From Pseudomonas sp. UMAB-08 (GTDB lineage: Bacteria; Pseudomonadota; Gammaproteobacteria; Pseudomonadales; Pseudomonadaceae): a stretch of DNA of 64,000 nucleotides. Position 1 is the first letter of the stretch, and the number at the start of each line of letters is the position of its first letter. The notes under the pieces are model-generated. The model worked only from the letters and a program-made list of their open reading frames with translations, made no database searches and was not told the origin of the DNA. Made by a program: the position numbers and the translations under genes. Positions 1 to 8,953 of this stretch are shown here, in pieces. The stretch is taken from the NCBI RefSeq assembly GCF_900095225.1, contig NZ_LT607419.1, positions 270,348 through 334,347 of the forward strand, written 5' to 3'.

Positions 1-1089
1 TGGCGGCAGAACGCCCAACACACCCAGAATCACGAAGGCCACGCAGAACACTACCAACCAGCCCTTGCTCAGCCAGCCTTTGTAGCGCATGGACTTGACC
101 GGACTACGGTCGAGCCATGGCAACACGAACAGCACGGCAATCGCAGCACCCATGGCGATAACGCCCATGAGCTTGTCCGGAATCGCACGCAGGATCGCGT
201 AGAACGGCGTGAAGTACCAAACAGGAGCAATGTGCAATGGAGTCTTGAAGGCGTTCGCCACTTCGAAGTTAGGCTTCTCGAGGAAGTAGCCACCCATCTC
301 AGGGAAGAAGAACACGATCGAGCAGAAGATGAACAGGAACACCACCACGCCGACGATATCTTTCACGGTGTAGTACGGGTGGAAGGCAATGCCGTCCAGC
401 GGTATACCGTTTTCGTCTTTGTGCTTCTTGATGTCGACGCCATCAGGGTTGTTCGAACCGACTTCATGCAGCGCCAGAACGTGCAACACCACCAGACCCA
501 GAATGACGATCGGCAACGCGACCACATGGAGGGCAAAGAAGCGGTTCAGGGTAATCCCGGAAATCAGGTAGTCACCACGAATCCATTGCGTCAGGTCGCC
601 GCCAATCACCGGGATCGCACCGAACAGCGAGATGATCACCTGTGCGCCCCAGTAGGACATCTGGCCCCAAGGCAGCAGGTAACCCATGAAGGCTTCAGCC
701 ATCAGCGCCAGGTAGATCAGCATCCCGAAGACCCATACCAACTCGCGTGGCTTCTGGTAGGAACCGTAGAGCAAGCCACGGAACATATGCAGATAAACCA
801 CGATAAAGAAGGCAGAAGCCCCGGTGGAGTGGAGCAGGCGCAGGATCGAGCCGTATTCCACGTCACGCATGATGTATTCGACAGAAGCAAACGCCTCTTC
901 AGCCGACGGCGTGTAACTCATGGTCAGCCAGACACCCGTAACGATCTGATTGACCAGCACCAGCAAAGCCAGCGAGCCGAAGAAGTAGAAGAAGTTGAAG
1001 TTTTTTGGTGCGTAATATTTGCTGAGATGGTCTTCCCACATTTTTGTGGCGGGAAAGCGCGCATCAACCCAGTCCATGAACTTGCTCAT
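1..1089 (-). CDS. petB: Cytochrome b of the bc1 complex (3' end cut by window)
   Basis: Membrane core subunit of ubiquinol:cytochrome c oxidoreductase, which oxidises quinol at the Qo site and passes electrons through two b hemes. The visible 363 residues start at an ATG that shares one base with the petA stop (TGATG). The four heme-ligand histidines fall at H87 and H101 (helix B) and H188 and H203 (helix D). The Qo-loop motif reads PVWY rather than PEWY, a form known from some proteobacteria. The family is about 400 residues, so the C-terminal helices lie outside the window. It is co-transcribed with petA, and petC is expected beyond position 1. Confidence 0.96.
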   Translation of the reverse strand, partial: MSKFMDWVDARFPATKMWEDHLSKYYAPKNFNFFYFFGSLALLVLVNQIVTGVWLTMSYTPSAEEAFASVEYIMRDVEYGSILRLLHSTGASAFFIVVYLHMFRGLLYGSYQKPRELVWVFGMLIYLALMAEAFMGYLLPWGQMSYWGAQVIISLFGAIPVIGGDLTQWIRGDYLISGITLNRFFALHVVALPIVILGLVVLHVLALHEVGSNNPDGVDIKKHKDENGIPLDGIAFHPYYTVKDIVGVVVFLFIFCSIVFFFPEMGGYFLEKPNFEVANAFKTPLHIAPVWYFTPFYAILRAIPDKLMGVIAMGAAIAVLFVLPWLDRSPVKSMRYKGWLSKGWLVVFCVAFVILGVLGVLPP

Positions 1090-1682
1090 CACGCTTTCTC
1101 CGGATCGACGCCAATGACAATAACATTGTCCGACTCATAGGAATGCGGCGGCACTGGCAAATTCAAAGGGGCTGGTTGCGATTTGTAGACGCGGCCTGCC
1201 AGATCGTAGTGAGAGCCGTGGCATGGACAGAAGTATCCGCCCACCCAGTCTTTACCCAGATCAACGGGTGCGACTTCAGGACGAAACGTCGGAGAACAGC
1301 CTAAGTGGGTGCAAATTCCGACCAACAGAAGGATCTCTGGCTTGATCGAACGTGTCTCTGGGTCGACGTAGGTCGGTTGTATTGAGTTCTTGGAGTTCGG
1401 ATCGGAGAGTTGCCCTTCGATCTTCTTCAGGTTTCCCAATATTTCCTCGGTACGACGAACGATGAACACCGGCTGACCTCGCCACTCAGCAATCATCTGC
1501 TGACCTGCTTCGATCTTGCTGACATTCACCTTTACCGGTGCACCTGCGGCTTTCGCCTTGGCACTGGGAAACCATGACCCCACGAACGGGACCGCAGCCC
1601 CCACCGCTCCTGCAGCACCCACGACGGACGTGGCTGCTACGAGGAAGCGACGCCGGCCTGCATTCACGCCGTCATTGCTCAT
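1089..1682 (-). CDS. petA: Rieske iron-sulfur subunit of the cytochrome bc1 complex
   Basis: The 2Fe-2S protein that takes one electron from ubiquinol and hands it to cytochrome c1 in the periplasm. It has 197 residues. A twin-arginine motif (R10-R11-R12-F13) precedes a hydrophobic anchor at about residues 14-36, consistent with Tat export. Cluster ligands are C124 and H126 in CTHLGC and C152 and H155 in CPCHGSH; C129 and C154 would form the disulfide. The ATG follows a purine-rich site (GAGAGGAACGG). It is the first gene of petAB(C), and its stop overlaps the petB start by one base. Confidence 0.97.
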   Translation of the reverse strand: MSNDGVNAGRRRFLVAATSVVGAAGAVGAAVPFVGSWFPSAKAKAAGAPVKVNVSKIEAGQQMIAEWRGQPVFIVRRTEEILGNLKKIEGQLSDPNSKNSIQPTYVDPETRSIKPEILLLVGICTHLGCSPTFRPEVAPVDLGKDWVGGYFCPCHGSHYDLAGRVYKSQPAPLNLPVPPHSYESDNVIVIGVDPEKA

Positions 1683-1766
1683 TCCGTTCCTCTCCCATCA
1701 GCTCTGTGACCTGTTAAACCAGGCATCTACTAAGTAAAAATCTGAACTGTGTAAAAATTTTGCCGA

Positions 1767-1795
1767 ATGGTAATGAAAAGCCCCTTAGTTGACAA
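1767..1795 (-). promoter_or_regulatory. Candidate sigma70 promoter of petAB
   Basis: On the minus strand a TTGTCA box (complement of 1790-1795) is followed after exactly 17 bases by TACCAT (complement of 1767-1772), about 85 bases upstream of the petA ATG. Spacing and the -35 box fit sigma70. The -10 match is only fair, and no start site is known here. Confidence 0.4.
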
Positions 1796-1884
1796 GGTAA
1801 TTACCATCCTGAAACGGCTTGAAGCCTTATAACACGCGGCGCCCGCTGATGTGGCAAGTTGTCACACCTAAAATGAACGCCCAT

Positions 1885-1920
1885 AAAAAACGCCCAGCTC
1901 CGAAAGGAAACTGGGCGCTT
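1885..1920 (-). terminator. Intrinsic terminator after rplM-rpsI
   Basis: A 7-bp stem (1891-1897 with 1911-1917) is followed on the minus strand by six T residues, just downstream of the rpsI stop. A shorter T run on the other side could give weak function on the plus strand. Confidence 0.85.
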
Positions 1921-1937
1921 TTGAACGAAGCAGCGAA

Positions 1938-2330
1938 TTAACGCTTCGAGTACTGCGGACGCTTACGCGCTTTACGCAGGCCAACTTTCTTACGTTCAAC
2001 TTCACGAGCATCGCGAGTTACGAAGCCTGCTTTGCGCAGAGCGCCGCGCAGGGTTTCGTCGTACTGCATCAGAGCGCGAGTGATACCGTGGCGGATTGCG
2101 CCAGCTTGACCACTTACACCGCCACCGATAACGGTGACGTAGATGTCGAACTTCTCGGTCATCTCGGTCAGTTCCAACGGCTGACGAACTACCATACGGG
2201 CAGTTTCGCGACCGAAGAACCCGTCGAGGGTACGGTTGTTGATGGAGATGTTACCGGTACCTGGACGCAGGAAAACGCGAGCGGTTGCGGTCTTGCGACG
2301 GCCAGTGCCGTAATTTTGAGTCGCCGACAT
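1938..2330 (-). CDS. rpsI: 30S ribosomal protein S9
   Basis: Small-subunit ribosomal protein of 130 residues whose C-terminal tail reaches the P-site tRNA. The start [13 protein letters not shown] and the basic end RKRPQYSKR are diagnostic, and the length matches the family. It lies 14 bp downstream of rplM, the standard bacterial L13-S9 operon, and ends before an intrinsic terminator. Confidence 0.98.
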   Translation of the reverse strand: MSATQNYGTGRRKTATARVFLRPGTGNISINNRTLDGFFGRETARMVVRQPLELTEMTEKFDIYVTVIGGGVSGQAGAIRHGITRALMQYDETLRGALRKAGFVTRDAREVERKKVGLRKARKRPQYSKR

Positions 2331-2344
2331 AATGAACTATTCCG

Positions 2345-2773
2345 TTAAAACTTCAGTTCTTGGGGCTGCTGAGCAGTATGAGGGTGTGCAGTGCCCGCAT
2401 AGACTTTCAGCTTACGATACATGTCGCGACCCAGCGGGTTTTTAGGCAGCATGCCTTTAACCGCGGTCTCGATCACGCGCTCAGGAGCTTTGGCGATCAG
2501 CTTTTCAAAGTTGATCGACTTGATCCCGCCCGGAAAACCGGAGTGTGAGTAGTAGATCTTGTCGGTGGCTTTAGCACCGGTAACGCGGATTTGCTCAGCG
2601 TTGATAACGACGATGTAATCGCCAGTATCGACGTGCGGAGTGTATTCCGGTTTGTGCTTGCCACGCAGACGGCTCGCGATCTCGGTCGCCAGACGACCCA
2701 GAGTCTGACCAGCAGCGTCGACGACGAACCAGTCGCGCTGAACTGTTTCCGGTTTAGCAGTAAAAGTCTTCAT
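2345..2773 (-). CDS. rplM: 50S ribosomal protein L13
   Basis: Early-assembling large-subunit ribosomal protein of 142 residues, normal for the family. The signature segment [16 protein letters not shown] (about residues 46-61) and the [12 protein letters not shown] segment are present. It is the first gene of the rplM-rpsI operon on the minus strand. The 5' leader can form a small hairpin (2793-2797 with 2812-2816), which may take part in the L13 autoregulation known in gammaproteobacteria; that link is inference. Confidence 0.98.
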   Translation of the reverse strand: MKTFTAKPETVQRDWFVVDAAGQTLGRLATEIASRLRGKHKPEYTPHVDTGDYIVVINAEQIRVTGAKATDKIYYSHSGFPGGIKSINFEKLIAKAPERVIETAVKGMLPKNPLGRDMYRKLKVYAGTAHPHTAQQPQELKF

Positions 2774-2823
2774 TCTTTAATAGCCTCAGGGGCCGCCCTG
2801 ATAAATTAGACGGCGGATCTTAC

Positions 2824-2853
2824 TGAATAGTGCGTACTTTGACAAGGTCAAAG
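2824..2853 (-). promoter_or_regulatory. Candidate rplM promoter with an inverted repeat over the -35 box
   Basis: Minus-strand TTGACC (complement of 2846-2851) is followed after 16 bases by TATTCA (complement of 2824-2829), about 50 bases upstream of rplM. The -35 box lies in a 7-bp inverted repeat, CTTTGAC/GTCAAAG (2837-2843 and 2847-2853). Boxes and repeat were read by eye. Confidence 0.45.
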
Positions 2854-3022
2854 GCAGCCGGAAACAGACGCTGTCGGGGGCTCGGGTCGGCGCGTCCGTA
2901 ATACGGCAAGATTCTTCGGCAGACGGCGCATCACTTCCACTGCAAAGAGCTGCGGAATTATGCAGATTGCGAAAAAAATTTCAACCTGCTTTTATGATTC
3001 CCCTCAATTAAAGGAGAAAAAT

Positions 3023-4060
3023 ATGGATTACCGCCGACTCGGCCGAACCGACCTGAACGTCAGCGCCCTGTGCCTGGGCACCATGACCTGGGGCGAGCAG
3101 AACAGCGAGCCAGAGGCCTTTGAGCAGATCGAGAGAGCCAAGGCTGCCGGGATCAACTTCATTGATACGGCGGAAATGTACCCCGTACCGCCCAAAGCCG
3201 ACACCTACGCTACCACTGAGCGGTTCATCGGTAATTATTTCAAAACCCGAGGCGATCGAGCCGACTGGATTCTGGCCAGCAAGATCGCCGGGCCTGGCAA
3301 CACCATTGATTACATCCGTGACGGCAGCCTCAAACACAATCGCGAGCACATCGTTGCCGCCGTGGATGCCAGCCTCAAGCGCCTGCAGACTGACTACATC
3401 GACCTGTACCAGCTGCACTGGCCCGAGCGCAGCACCAACTTCTTTGGCCAGTTGGGCTACACGCACAAGGAAGGCGAGTTCACACCCCTGGAAGACACCC
3501 TCGAAGCACTCGACGCGCAGGTCAAGGCTGGCAAAATCCGCCACATAGGCCTGTCCAACGAAACGCCGTGGGGCACGATGAAATTTCTGGAGTTGGCGCA
3601 AAGCCGCGGCTGGCCGCGTGCAGTGTCGATCCAGAACCCTTACAACCTGCTCAATCGGACGTTCGAGATCGGCCTTGCAGAGGTCGCCATTCGCGAGCAA
3701 TGCGGCCTGCTGGCTTACTCACCACTGGCGTTCGGCGTGCTGTCAGGAAAGTACGAAAACGGCGCACGACCACCCAAAGGCCGCCTGAGCCTTTACAGCC
3801 GCTTCAGCCGCTACTTCAACCCGCAATCGGAAGCCGCCTGCAGCCGTTACGTCGCGTTGGCGCGTGAGCACGGCCTGGACCCGGCGCAAATGGCCCTGGC
3901 TTTCGTCACTCGCCAGCCGTTCGTCACCAGCAACATCATCGGCGCGACCACCCTCGAACAACTGGACAGCAACATCGCCAGTTTCGAGCTGAATCTTTCC
4001 GACGAAGTGCTGGCGGGCATCGAAGCGATTCACAAGGACCACCCAAACCCGGCGCCGTAG
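3023..4060 (+). CDS. NADP(H)-dependent aldo/keto reductase, Tas-like
   Basis: Predicted cytosolic oxidoreductase of 345 residues with the (beta/alpha)8 aldo/keto reductase fold. The catalytic tetrad is visible as D48, Y53, K87 and H132 (in LHWPERSTNFFG, a segment shared with E. coli Tas). The start at 3023 is preceded by AAGGAG at 3011-3016 and begins MDYRRLGRTDLNVS; an in-frame extension to 2960 has no such site and is not family-like. The physiological substrate cannot be told from sequence. The gene stands alone and converges on the acyl-CoA dehydrogenase; its stop codon sits in the loop of a GGCGCCG/CGGCGCC hairpin (4051-4069). Confidence 0.92.
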   Translation: MDYRRLGRTDLNVSALCLGTMTWGEQNSEPEAFEQIERAKAAGINFIDTAEMYPVPPKADTYATTERFIGNYFKTRGDRADWILASKIAGPGNTIDYIRDGSLKHNREHIVAAVDASLKRLQTDYIDLYQLHWPERSTNFFGQLGYTHKEGEFTPLEDTLEALDAQVKAGKIRHIGLSNETPWGTMKFLELAQSRGWPRAVSIQNPYNLLNRTFEIGLAEVAIREQCGLLAYSPLAFGVLSGKYENGARPPKGRLSLYSRFSRYFNPQSEAACSRYVALAREHGLDPAQMALAFVTRQPFVTSNIIGATTLEQLDSNIASFELNLSDEVLAGIEAIHKDHPNPAP

Positions 4061-4077
4061 TACGGCGCCAACCTGCG

Positions 4078-5214
4078 TTACAACGCCCGGGCGATGATCT
4101 CTTTCATGATTTCGTTGGTCCCGGCGTAAATTCGCTGTACCCGAGCATCTGCCCAGGCCCGGGCAATCGGGTATTCCCACATGAAGCCGTAGCCGCCATG
4201 CAGTTGCACGCACTCGTCGAGCACCTTGCATTGCAGGTCCGTGCACCAATATTTCGCCATCGCGGCCGTCGGCACGTCCAGCTTGCCTTGCAAATGAAGC
4301 TCCAGGCAACGATCAACGAATACGCGGCCGATCTGCACTTCGGTCGCGATTTCGGCGAGTTTGAAGCGGGTGTTCTGGAACTCGGCAATCGCCTTGCCGA
4401 ACGCTTTACGCTCACGGGTGTACGCCAACGTCCACGCCAACGCCGCCTCAGCCGATGCCAAGGCCCCTATAGCGACGGTGAGGCGCTCCTGCGGCAATTC
4501 CTGCATCAAGTACGCGAACCCCATGCCTGCCTGCCCCAAGAGGTTCTCCTTGGGCACACGCACGTCCTGGAAGAACAGTTCAGACGTGTCTTGCGCCTTC
4601 ATCCCGACCTTTTCCAGACGCTTACCCTTGGCGAAGCCCGGTGTATCGGCTTCAACCAGGAACAAACTGGTGCCTTTGGCGCCCGCCTTGGGGTCGGTTT
4701 TCGCCACCACAATGACCAAATCGGCCAGAAATCCGTTGGTGATAAACGTTTTCGAGCCGTTGATCACATACTCGTCACCGTCCAGCACGGCGGTTGTTTT
4801 CACCCCTTGCAGGTCCGAGCCTGCGCCCGGCTCGGTCATCGCAATCGCGGTCACCATCTCGCCCGACACCAGTTTAGGCAGGTACTTGAGCTTCAACGCT
4901 TCGCTGCCGTAATGCAGGATGTACGGCGCAACGATGTCCGAGTGCAGGGAAAAACCAATGCCGGTCAAACCCAACCGACCGACCTCCTCGATCACCACGG
5001 TGCTGTAAAGGAAGTCAGCCGCCATGCCGCCATATTCCTCGGGCAGGTGCGAGCACAGCATCCCCTGCTCCCCCGCCTTGTTCCAGAGCGCACGGTCGAT
5101 GTAGCCCTGTTTTTCCCATTGAGCATGAAAAGGCACGGCCTCCTGTTCGAGAAATTTACGCACGCTGCTACGGAAAAGTTCGTGCTCGGAGCTGAACAGG
5201 GTTCTAGGGATCAT
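4078..5214 (-). CDS. Acyl-CoA dehydrogenase (long-chain / isovaleryl-like)
   Basis: Predicted FAD enzyme of 378 residues that introduces the alpha-beta double bond into an acyl-CoA and passes electrons to ETF. FAD and substrate motifs are present (AMTEPGAGSDL near residues 125-135; QLHGGYG near the C-terminus). The C-terminal motif reads IYAGTNEI, lacking the Glu used as base by medium- and short-chain enzymes. As in long-chain and isovaleryl enzymes, the base is likely E243 in PQERL. The start at 5214 begins MIPRTLFSSEHE; the longer in-frame extension is not family-like. It is divergent from the GlxA-type regulator, which could control it, but no operator was identified. Confidence 0.93.
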   Translation of the reverse strand: MIPRTLFSSEHELFRSSVRKFLEQEAVPFHAQWEKQGYIDRALWNKAGEQGMLCSHLPEEYGGMAADFLYSTVVIEEVGRLGLTGIGFSLHSDIVAPYILHYGSEALKLKYLPKLVSGEMVTAIAMTEPGAGSDLQGVKTTAVLDGDEYVINGSKTFITNGFLADLVIVVAKTDPKAGAKGTSLFLVEADTPGFAKGKRLEKVGMKAQDTSELFFQDVRVPKENLLGQAGMGFAYLMQELPQERLTVAIGALASAEAALAWTLAYTRERKAFGKAIAEFQNTRFKLAEIATEVQIGRVFVDRCLELHLQGKLDVPTAAMAKYWCTDLQCKVLDECVQLHGGYGFMWEYPIARAWADARVQRIYAGTNEIMKEIIARAL

Positions 5215-5358
5215 GCGGCACCTGCGAAAGTGGGTAAGCCCGGATTGGCATGCAGAGCCTAAGCCGATGACCTGCGCGAGGACACTGGACACATCCGCCA
5301 AAAAATAAGACGATCCAGCCGTTGTTTGACCACTTTCCCATATAAGAACAAAAGAATT

Positions 5359-6354
5359 ATGTCTACCCAACACTCCGCACCCCTGCGGCGCGTCAGCATC
5401 CTGGCCATTGAAGGGGTGTTCGCTTCAACCCTGATGCAAGCCAAAGATTTTTTCCATCTCGCCAGCCTGCGCTACGGCAAACAGCTGGGCCAGGGCCTCA
5501 AGACGACCTTCGAAACCCGGATCGTCAGCCCTGACGGGCTCCCGGTGCGCAGCTTCAGCGATGTGATCCTGCCCGTGGATGGCGGCCTGGAACAGAGCGA
5601 CGTGATCATCCTGCCCGCGTTCTGGGATGACTTCGATGCACTGTGCCTGCGCTACCCCCAGGTTTTGCCATGGCTGCGCGAGCAACACGCCAAGGGCGCC
5701 GTGCTGTGCGGCGAAGCCAGCGGCGTTTTCTGGCTGGCGCAGGCAGGCCTGCTCGATGGCAAGGAGGCGACCACTTATTGGCGATTCTTCAGCGAGTTTG
5801 GCGAACGCTTCCCCGCAGTACTCCTCAATCAGGAAAAGCACCTGACCGACGCGGACAATGTGTATTGCGCGGGCGGCACGACGTCAGCCTGTGACCTGTA
5901 CATCTACCTGATCGAGCGCTTCTGCGGGGCCAATGTCGCGCAAGCCGTAGCCCGCGACATTCTTTACGAGGTGCAGCGCAATTATTCGCCGGGACGAATG
6001 GGTTTCGGCGGGCAAAAACTGCATCAGGACGTGATCATTCTGCAGATACAGCAATGGCTCGAAGAGCATTTTGCTGACAAGTTTCGCTTCGAAGATGTCG
6101 CCCGCGAACACAGCATGAGCATCCGCAACTTCATGCGCCGCTTCCAGACCGCCACGGGAGACAAGCCCCTGCATTACCTGCAACGGCTGCGCATCGAAAC
6201 CGCCAAGGGCCTGCTTTCCGGCACCCGCAAAAGCATCAAGACCATCAGCTACGAAGTCGGCTACGACGATGCCAGCTTCTTTGCCCGGCTCTTTCGCCAG
6301 CACACCGAACTGTCACCGAATCAGTATCGACAACAGTTTCTGCAAGCAGCTTGA
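5359..6354 (+). CDS. GlxA-family transcriptional regulator (DJ-1/PfpI domain plus AraC-type HTH)
   Basis: Predicted DNA-binding regulator of 331 residues. Residues about 8-190 form a DJ-1/PfpI-like amidotransferase fold; residues about 225-330 form an AraC/XylS double helix-turn-helix, with the usual end around YDDASFFARLFRQHTELSPNQYR. Members such as GbdR and ArgR regulate amino-acid or quaternary-amine catabolism, but the ligand here is unknown. The start MSTQHSAPLRRVS was chosen over a further-upstream ATG at 5326 because homologs begin near the RRVSILA strand. It is divergent from the acyl-CoA dehydrogenase across a 144-bp gap. Confidence 0.88.
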   Translation: MSTQHSAPLRRVSILAIEGVFASTLMQAKDFFHLASLRYGKQLGQGLKTTFETRIVSPDGLPVRSFSDVILPVDGGLEQSDVIILPAFWDDFDALCLRYPQVLPWLREQHAKGAVLCGEASGVFWLAQAGLLDGKEATTYWRFFSEFGERFPAVLLNQEKHLTDADNVYCAGGTTSACDLYIYLIERFCGANVAQAVARDILYEVQRNYSPGRMGFGGQKLHQDVIILQIQQWLEEHFADKFRFEDVAREHSMSIRNFMRRFQTATGDKPLHYLQRLRIETAKGLLSGTRKSIKTISYEVGYDDASFFARLFRQHTELSPNQYRQQFLQAA

Positions 6355-6361
6355 GTTGAAT

Positions 6362-6410
6362 GGGCACACCCTACGAAGGCTGTGCATCCAGCCCTACGGC
6401 TTGTGTGCCC
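6362..6410. repeat. Inverted repeat at the convergent regulator/zapE junction
   Basis: An 8-bp perfect inverted repeat, GGGCACAC (6362-6369) and GTGTGCCC (6403-6410), brackets a GC-rich segment and reaches into the last codons of zapE. It may help end transcription from both sides, but it has no U-tract, so the role is uncertain. Confidence 0.35.
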
Positions 6411-7488
6411 GCGACAGGAACTCGTGGGACTGCATTTCCAGCAGACGGCTGAGCGTGCGCTGGAACTCGAAGTTCAGGCGCCCACCGGTGTACAAGTCTT
6501 TTAGCTCAACCTCGGCGGAAATGATCAGCTTGACGTTGCGGTCGTAGAACTCGTCGACCATGTTGATAAAGCGTCGAGCGATATCGTCAGTGGTCACACT
6601 CATCTGCTCGACGCCGCTGATCAACACGGCGTGGAAGATTTTTCCGAGTTCAATGTAGTCGTTCTGGCTGCGCGGGCCGTCGCACAGCTCACGAAAATCG
6701 AACCAGGCCACGTCATCGCACGTCAGCAGCGCGCGAATCTCACGATTCTCGATCATCAGCACGTCGTCTTTGGTCGCCTGGGCGCAGTCCGGGGTCAGCG
6801 CACGGAAACTCTTGCGCAGGCTCTCCTCGGCGGCAGCATCGAGCGGAAAATGGAAAAGCTCGGCTTGCTCCAGATGGCGCAGACGATAATCCACGCCGCT
6901 GTCGACGTTAACGATTTCGGTGTGCTGCTTGATCAGGGCGATGGCAGGCAAGAAGCGCGCGCGCTGCAGACCGTCCTTGTACAGACCGTCCGGCACGATG
7001 TTCGACGTAGCGACCAGAGTAACGCCGTTTTTGAACAACTCTTCCATCAAGGTGCCGAGAATCATCGCGTCGGTGATGTCCGAAACGAAAAACTCATCGA
7101 AACAGATCACCCGCGCCTCATCGGAAAAACGCTTGGCGATCAGGACCAGCGGGTTCTTCTCGCCGCTGAGAGTCCTCATCTCTTCGTGCACACGCTTCAT
7201 GAAGCGGTGGAAGTGAGTGCGCACCTTTGCCTTGAACGGCAAGGCTTCGAAGAAGGTATCGACCAGGTACGTCTTGCCCCGGCCAACGCCACCCCAGAAG
7301 TACACGCCCTTGACGGGCACCTGTTCTTTTTTGCCGAACAGTTTGCCGAACATCCCTGGCTTGTTCTGCTGCGCGGCGACCAGATCGTCGTACAGGCGCT
7401 GCAAATGGCGCACAGCGTTTTCCTGCGCGGCATCATGGAAGAAGTCAGGGTTTTTCAGATCAGCTTGATATCGTTCTAGGGGAGTCAT
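6394..7488 (-). CDS. zapE: Cell division protein ZapE (AFG1-like ATPase)
   Basis: AAA-type ATPase of 364 residues. ZapE associates with the divisome, destabilises FtsZ polymers in an ATP-dependent way, and is needed for growth at high temperature or low oxygen in E. coli. Walker A is GGVGRGKT at residues 66-73 and Walker B is VICFDE with D131-E132. The ATG at 7488 (MTPLERYQADL) was chosen over an in-frame TTG at 7500. The gene lies downstream of trpS on the same strand, but a strong terminator between them suggests separate transcription. Confidence 0.94.
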   Translation of the reverse strand: MTPLERYQADLKNPDFFHDAAQENAVRHLQRLYDDLVAAQQNKPGMFGKLFGKKEQVPVKGVYFWGGVGRGKTYLVDTFFEALPFKAKVRTHFHRFMKRVHEEMRTLSGEKNPLVLIAKRFSDEARVICFDEFFVSDITDAMILGTLMEELFKNGVTLVATSNIVPDGLYKDGLQRARFLPAIALIKQHTEIVNVDSGVDYRLRHLEQAELFHFPLDAAAEESLRKSFRALTPDCAQATKDDVLMIENREIRALLTCDDVAWFDFRELCDGPRSQNDYIELGKIFHAVLISGVEQMSVTTDDIARRFINMVDEFYDRNVKLIISAEVELKDLYTGGRLNFEFQRTLSRLLEMQSHEFLSRAHKP

Positions 7489-7504
7489 ATTCGTTAGCAA
7501 GGCA

Positions 7505-7540
7505 ACAAAAACGGGCCGCCACTGTAGCGACGGCCCTTGA
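7505..7540 (-). terminator. Intrinsic terminator after trpS
   Basis: On the minus strand GGGCCG (complement of 7531-7536) pairs with CGGCCC (complement of 7513-7518) and is followed by GTTTTTG. It lies in the short gap between trpS and zapE. Confidence 0.8.
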
Positions 7541-7555
7541 AAATGGCAATCAGAC

Positions 7556-8899
7556 CTATTGCGGTGTCAGTGCCGTTTTCAGGTTTTCGATGGCCGCGTC
7601 ACGCGCAACGCTGTCGGAAAACAGCGGACTGTCTGCCACACAAGCCCCCTCCAGCCATACGCTAAAACGGTCATCCTCACTGCGCAGGTCCAGTTCGCCG
7701 CCTTGCTGCAACTGCTTGCTGACGGCACCCGCCGTCTTGCCGTCGGCAAAATTGCGCGACAGCAGCAATTGCTCGCCATCGGCAGCCAGCAACCGGAAAC
7801 GGAAACTGCCGTCGTCTTCACGGAAGCTGACGAAACGCGCGCCCTTCACTGCTTTTTTCTTACCGCTATCCGCGCTTTGGACGACGCTACGGAAAGAACG
7901 CAGGCCGACGGCCTCACGCAACTCACCGAGAAACGGCGTTGCAACGCTGCGTGCTTTTTCCGCACCGGCCAGAAGAATGTCTTCCAGATCGGCCGGACGC
8001 TCCATAAACCCGTGGTAGCGCTCACGCGCCTCGCTCAGCTCGCCCTCAAGCAGCTGGAACAAGCGCTGCTTGGCCTCGCCCCAACCCAGGCCCTGCAACA
8101 GCTCAGAACGGAACTCAGCGCCTTGCTCGGGCGTTGCGAAGGCCTGATAGAGCGTAAACAGGTGCGAATTATCAGGATCCTTGGCTTCACCCGGCGCACG
8201 TGAGTCAGTAACGATGCGCGAAATCGCCTCTTTCATGTCCTTGGGGCTACTGAACAACGGGATGGTGTTGTCGTAGCTTTTGGACATTTTGCGCCCGTCC
8301 AGACCCGGCAGCGTGGCGACGCTCTCCTCAATCAAGGCTTCGGGCATGACAAAGAATTCCTTGCCCTTGCCGAACAGATGGTTAAAACGCTGACCGATGT
8401 CGCGGGCCATTTCGACGTGCTGAATCTGGTCACGACCGACCGGCACTTTATGCGCGTTGAACATCAGGATGTCGGCGGCCATCAGCACCGGGTAGCTGTA
8501 CAAGCCCATGGTGATCCCTGCGTCCGGGTCTTCGCCAGCTTCGACGTTTTTATCCACCGAGGCCTTGTAGGCATGCGCACGATTGAGCAAGCCCTTGGCC
8601 GCGACGCAGGTCAGCAGCCAGGTCAGCTCAGGGATTTCCGGGATATCCGACTGGCGATAAAAAGTGACCCGATTCACGTCAAGGCCAGCAGCCAGCCAGG
8701 TCGCCGCGATTTCCAGACGCGAGCGCTGAATGCGCAGCGGGTCATCGCATTTGATCAGCGCGTGGTAGTCGGCCAGGAAATAGAACGAATCGGCACCGCT
8801 CTGGCGGCTGGCGACGATGGCCGGACGGATGGCGCCGGCGTAGTTGCCAAGGTGTGGCGTGCCGGAGGTGGTAATACCGGTCAGGATACGAGTGGTCAT
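7556..8899 (-). CDS. trpS: Tryptophan-tRNA ligase with a C-terminal extension
   Basis: Class I aminoacyl-tRNA synthetase that charges tRNA-Trp. The HIGH-like motif is PHLGN (residues 15-19) and KMSKS is exact at 204-208. At 447 residues it is about 110 longer than the compact E. coli or Bacillus form. The extra C-terminal part (about 335-447) contains a segment, FRFRLLAADGEQLLLS, that resembles the small DUF1508/YegP fold, so it may be an added domain; this is inference from pattern. It lies downstream of the alpha/beta hydrolase on the minus strand. Confidence 0.96.
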   Translation of the reverse strand: MTTRILTGITTSGTPHLGNYAGAIRPAIVASRQSGADSFYFLADYHALIKCDDPLRIQRSRLEIAATWLAAGLDVNRVTFYRQSDIPEIPELTWLLTCVAAKGLLNRAHAYKASVDKNVEAGEDPDAGITMGLYSYPVLMAADILMFNAHKVPVGRDQIQHVEMARDIGQRFNHLFGKGKEFFVMPEALIEESVATLPGLDGRKMSKSYDNTIPLFSSPKDMKEAISRIVTDSRAPGEAKDPDNSHLFTLYQAFATPEQGAEFRSELLQGLGWGEAKQRLFQLLEGELSEARERYHGFMERPADLEDILLAGAEKARSVATPFLGELREAVGLRSFRSVVQSADSGKKKAVKGARFVSFREDDGSFRFRLLAADGEQLLLSRNFADGKTAGAVSKQLQQGGELDLRSEDDRFSVWLEGACVADSPLFSDSVARDAAIENLKTALTPQ

Positions 8900-8953
8900 G
8901 GCTAGTCGCTTATAGGGTTAGGCGCCTATGGAGTCAGGCGCTTGTGGCTGCAA

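Noticed and set aside
232-1140. Long plus-strand frame of 302 codons opposite petB
   Set aside because: It is antisense to a clear cytochrome b gene, has a His/Gln-rich composition typical of shadow frames and no start signal.
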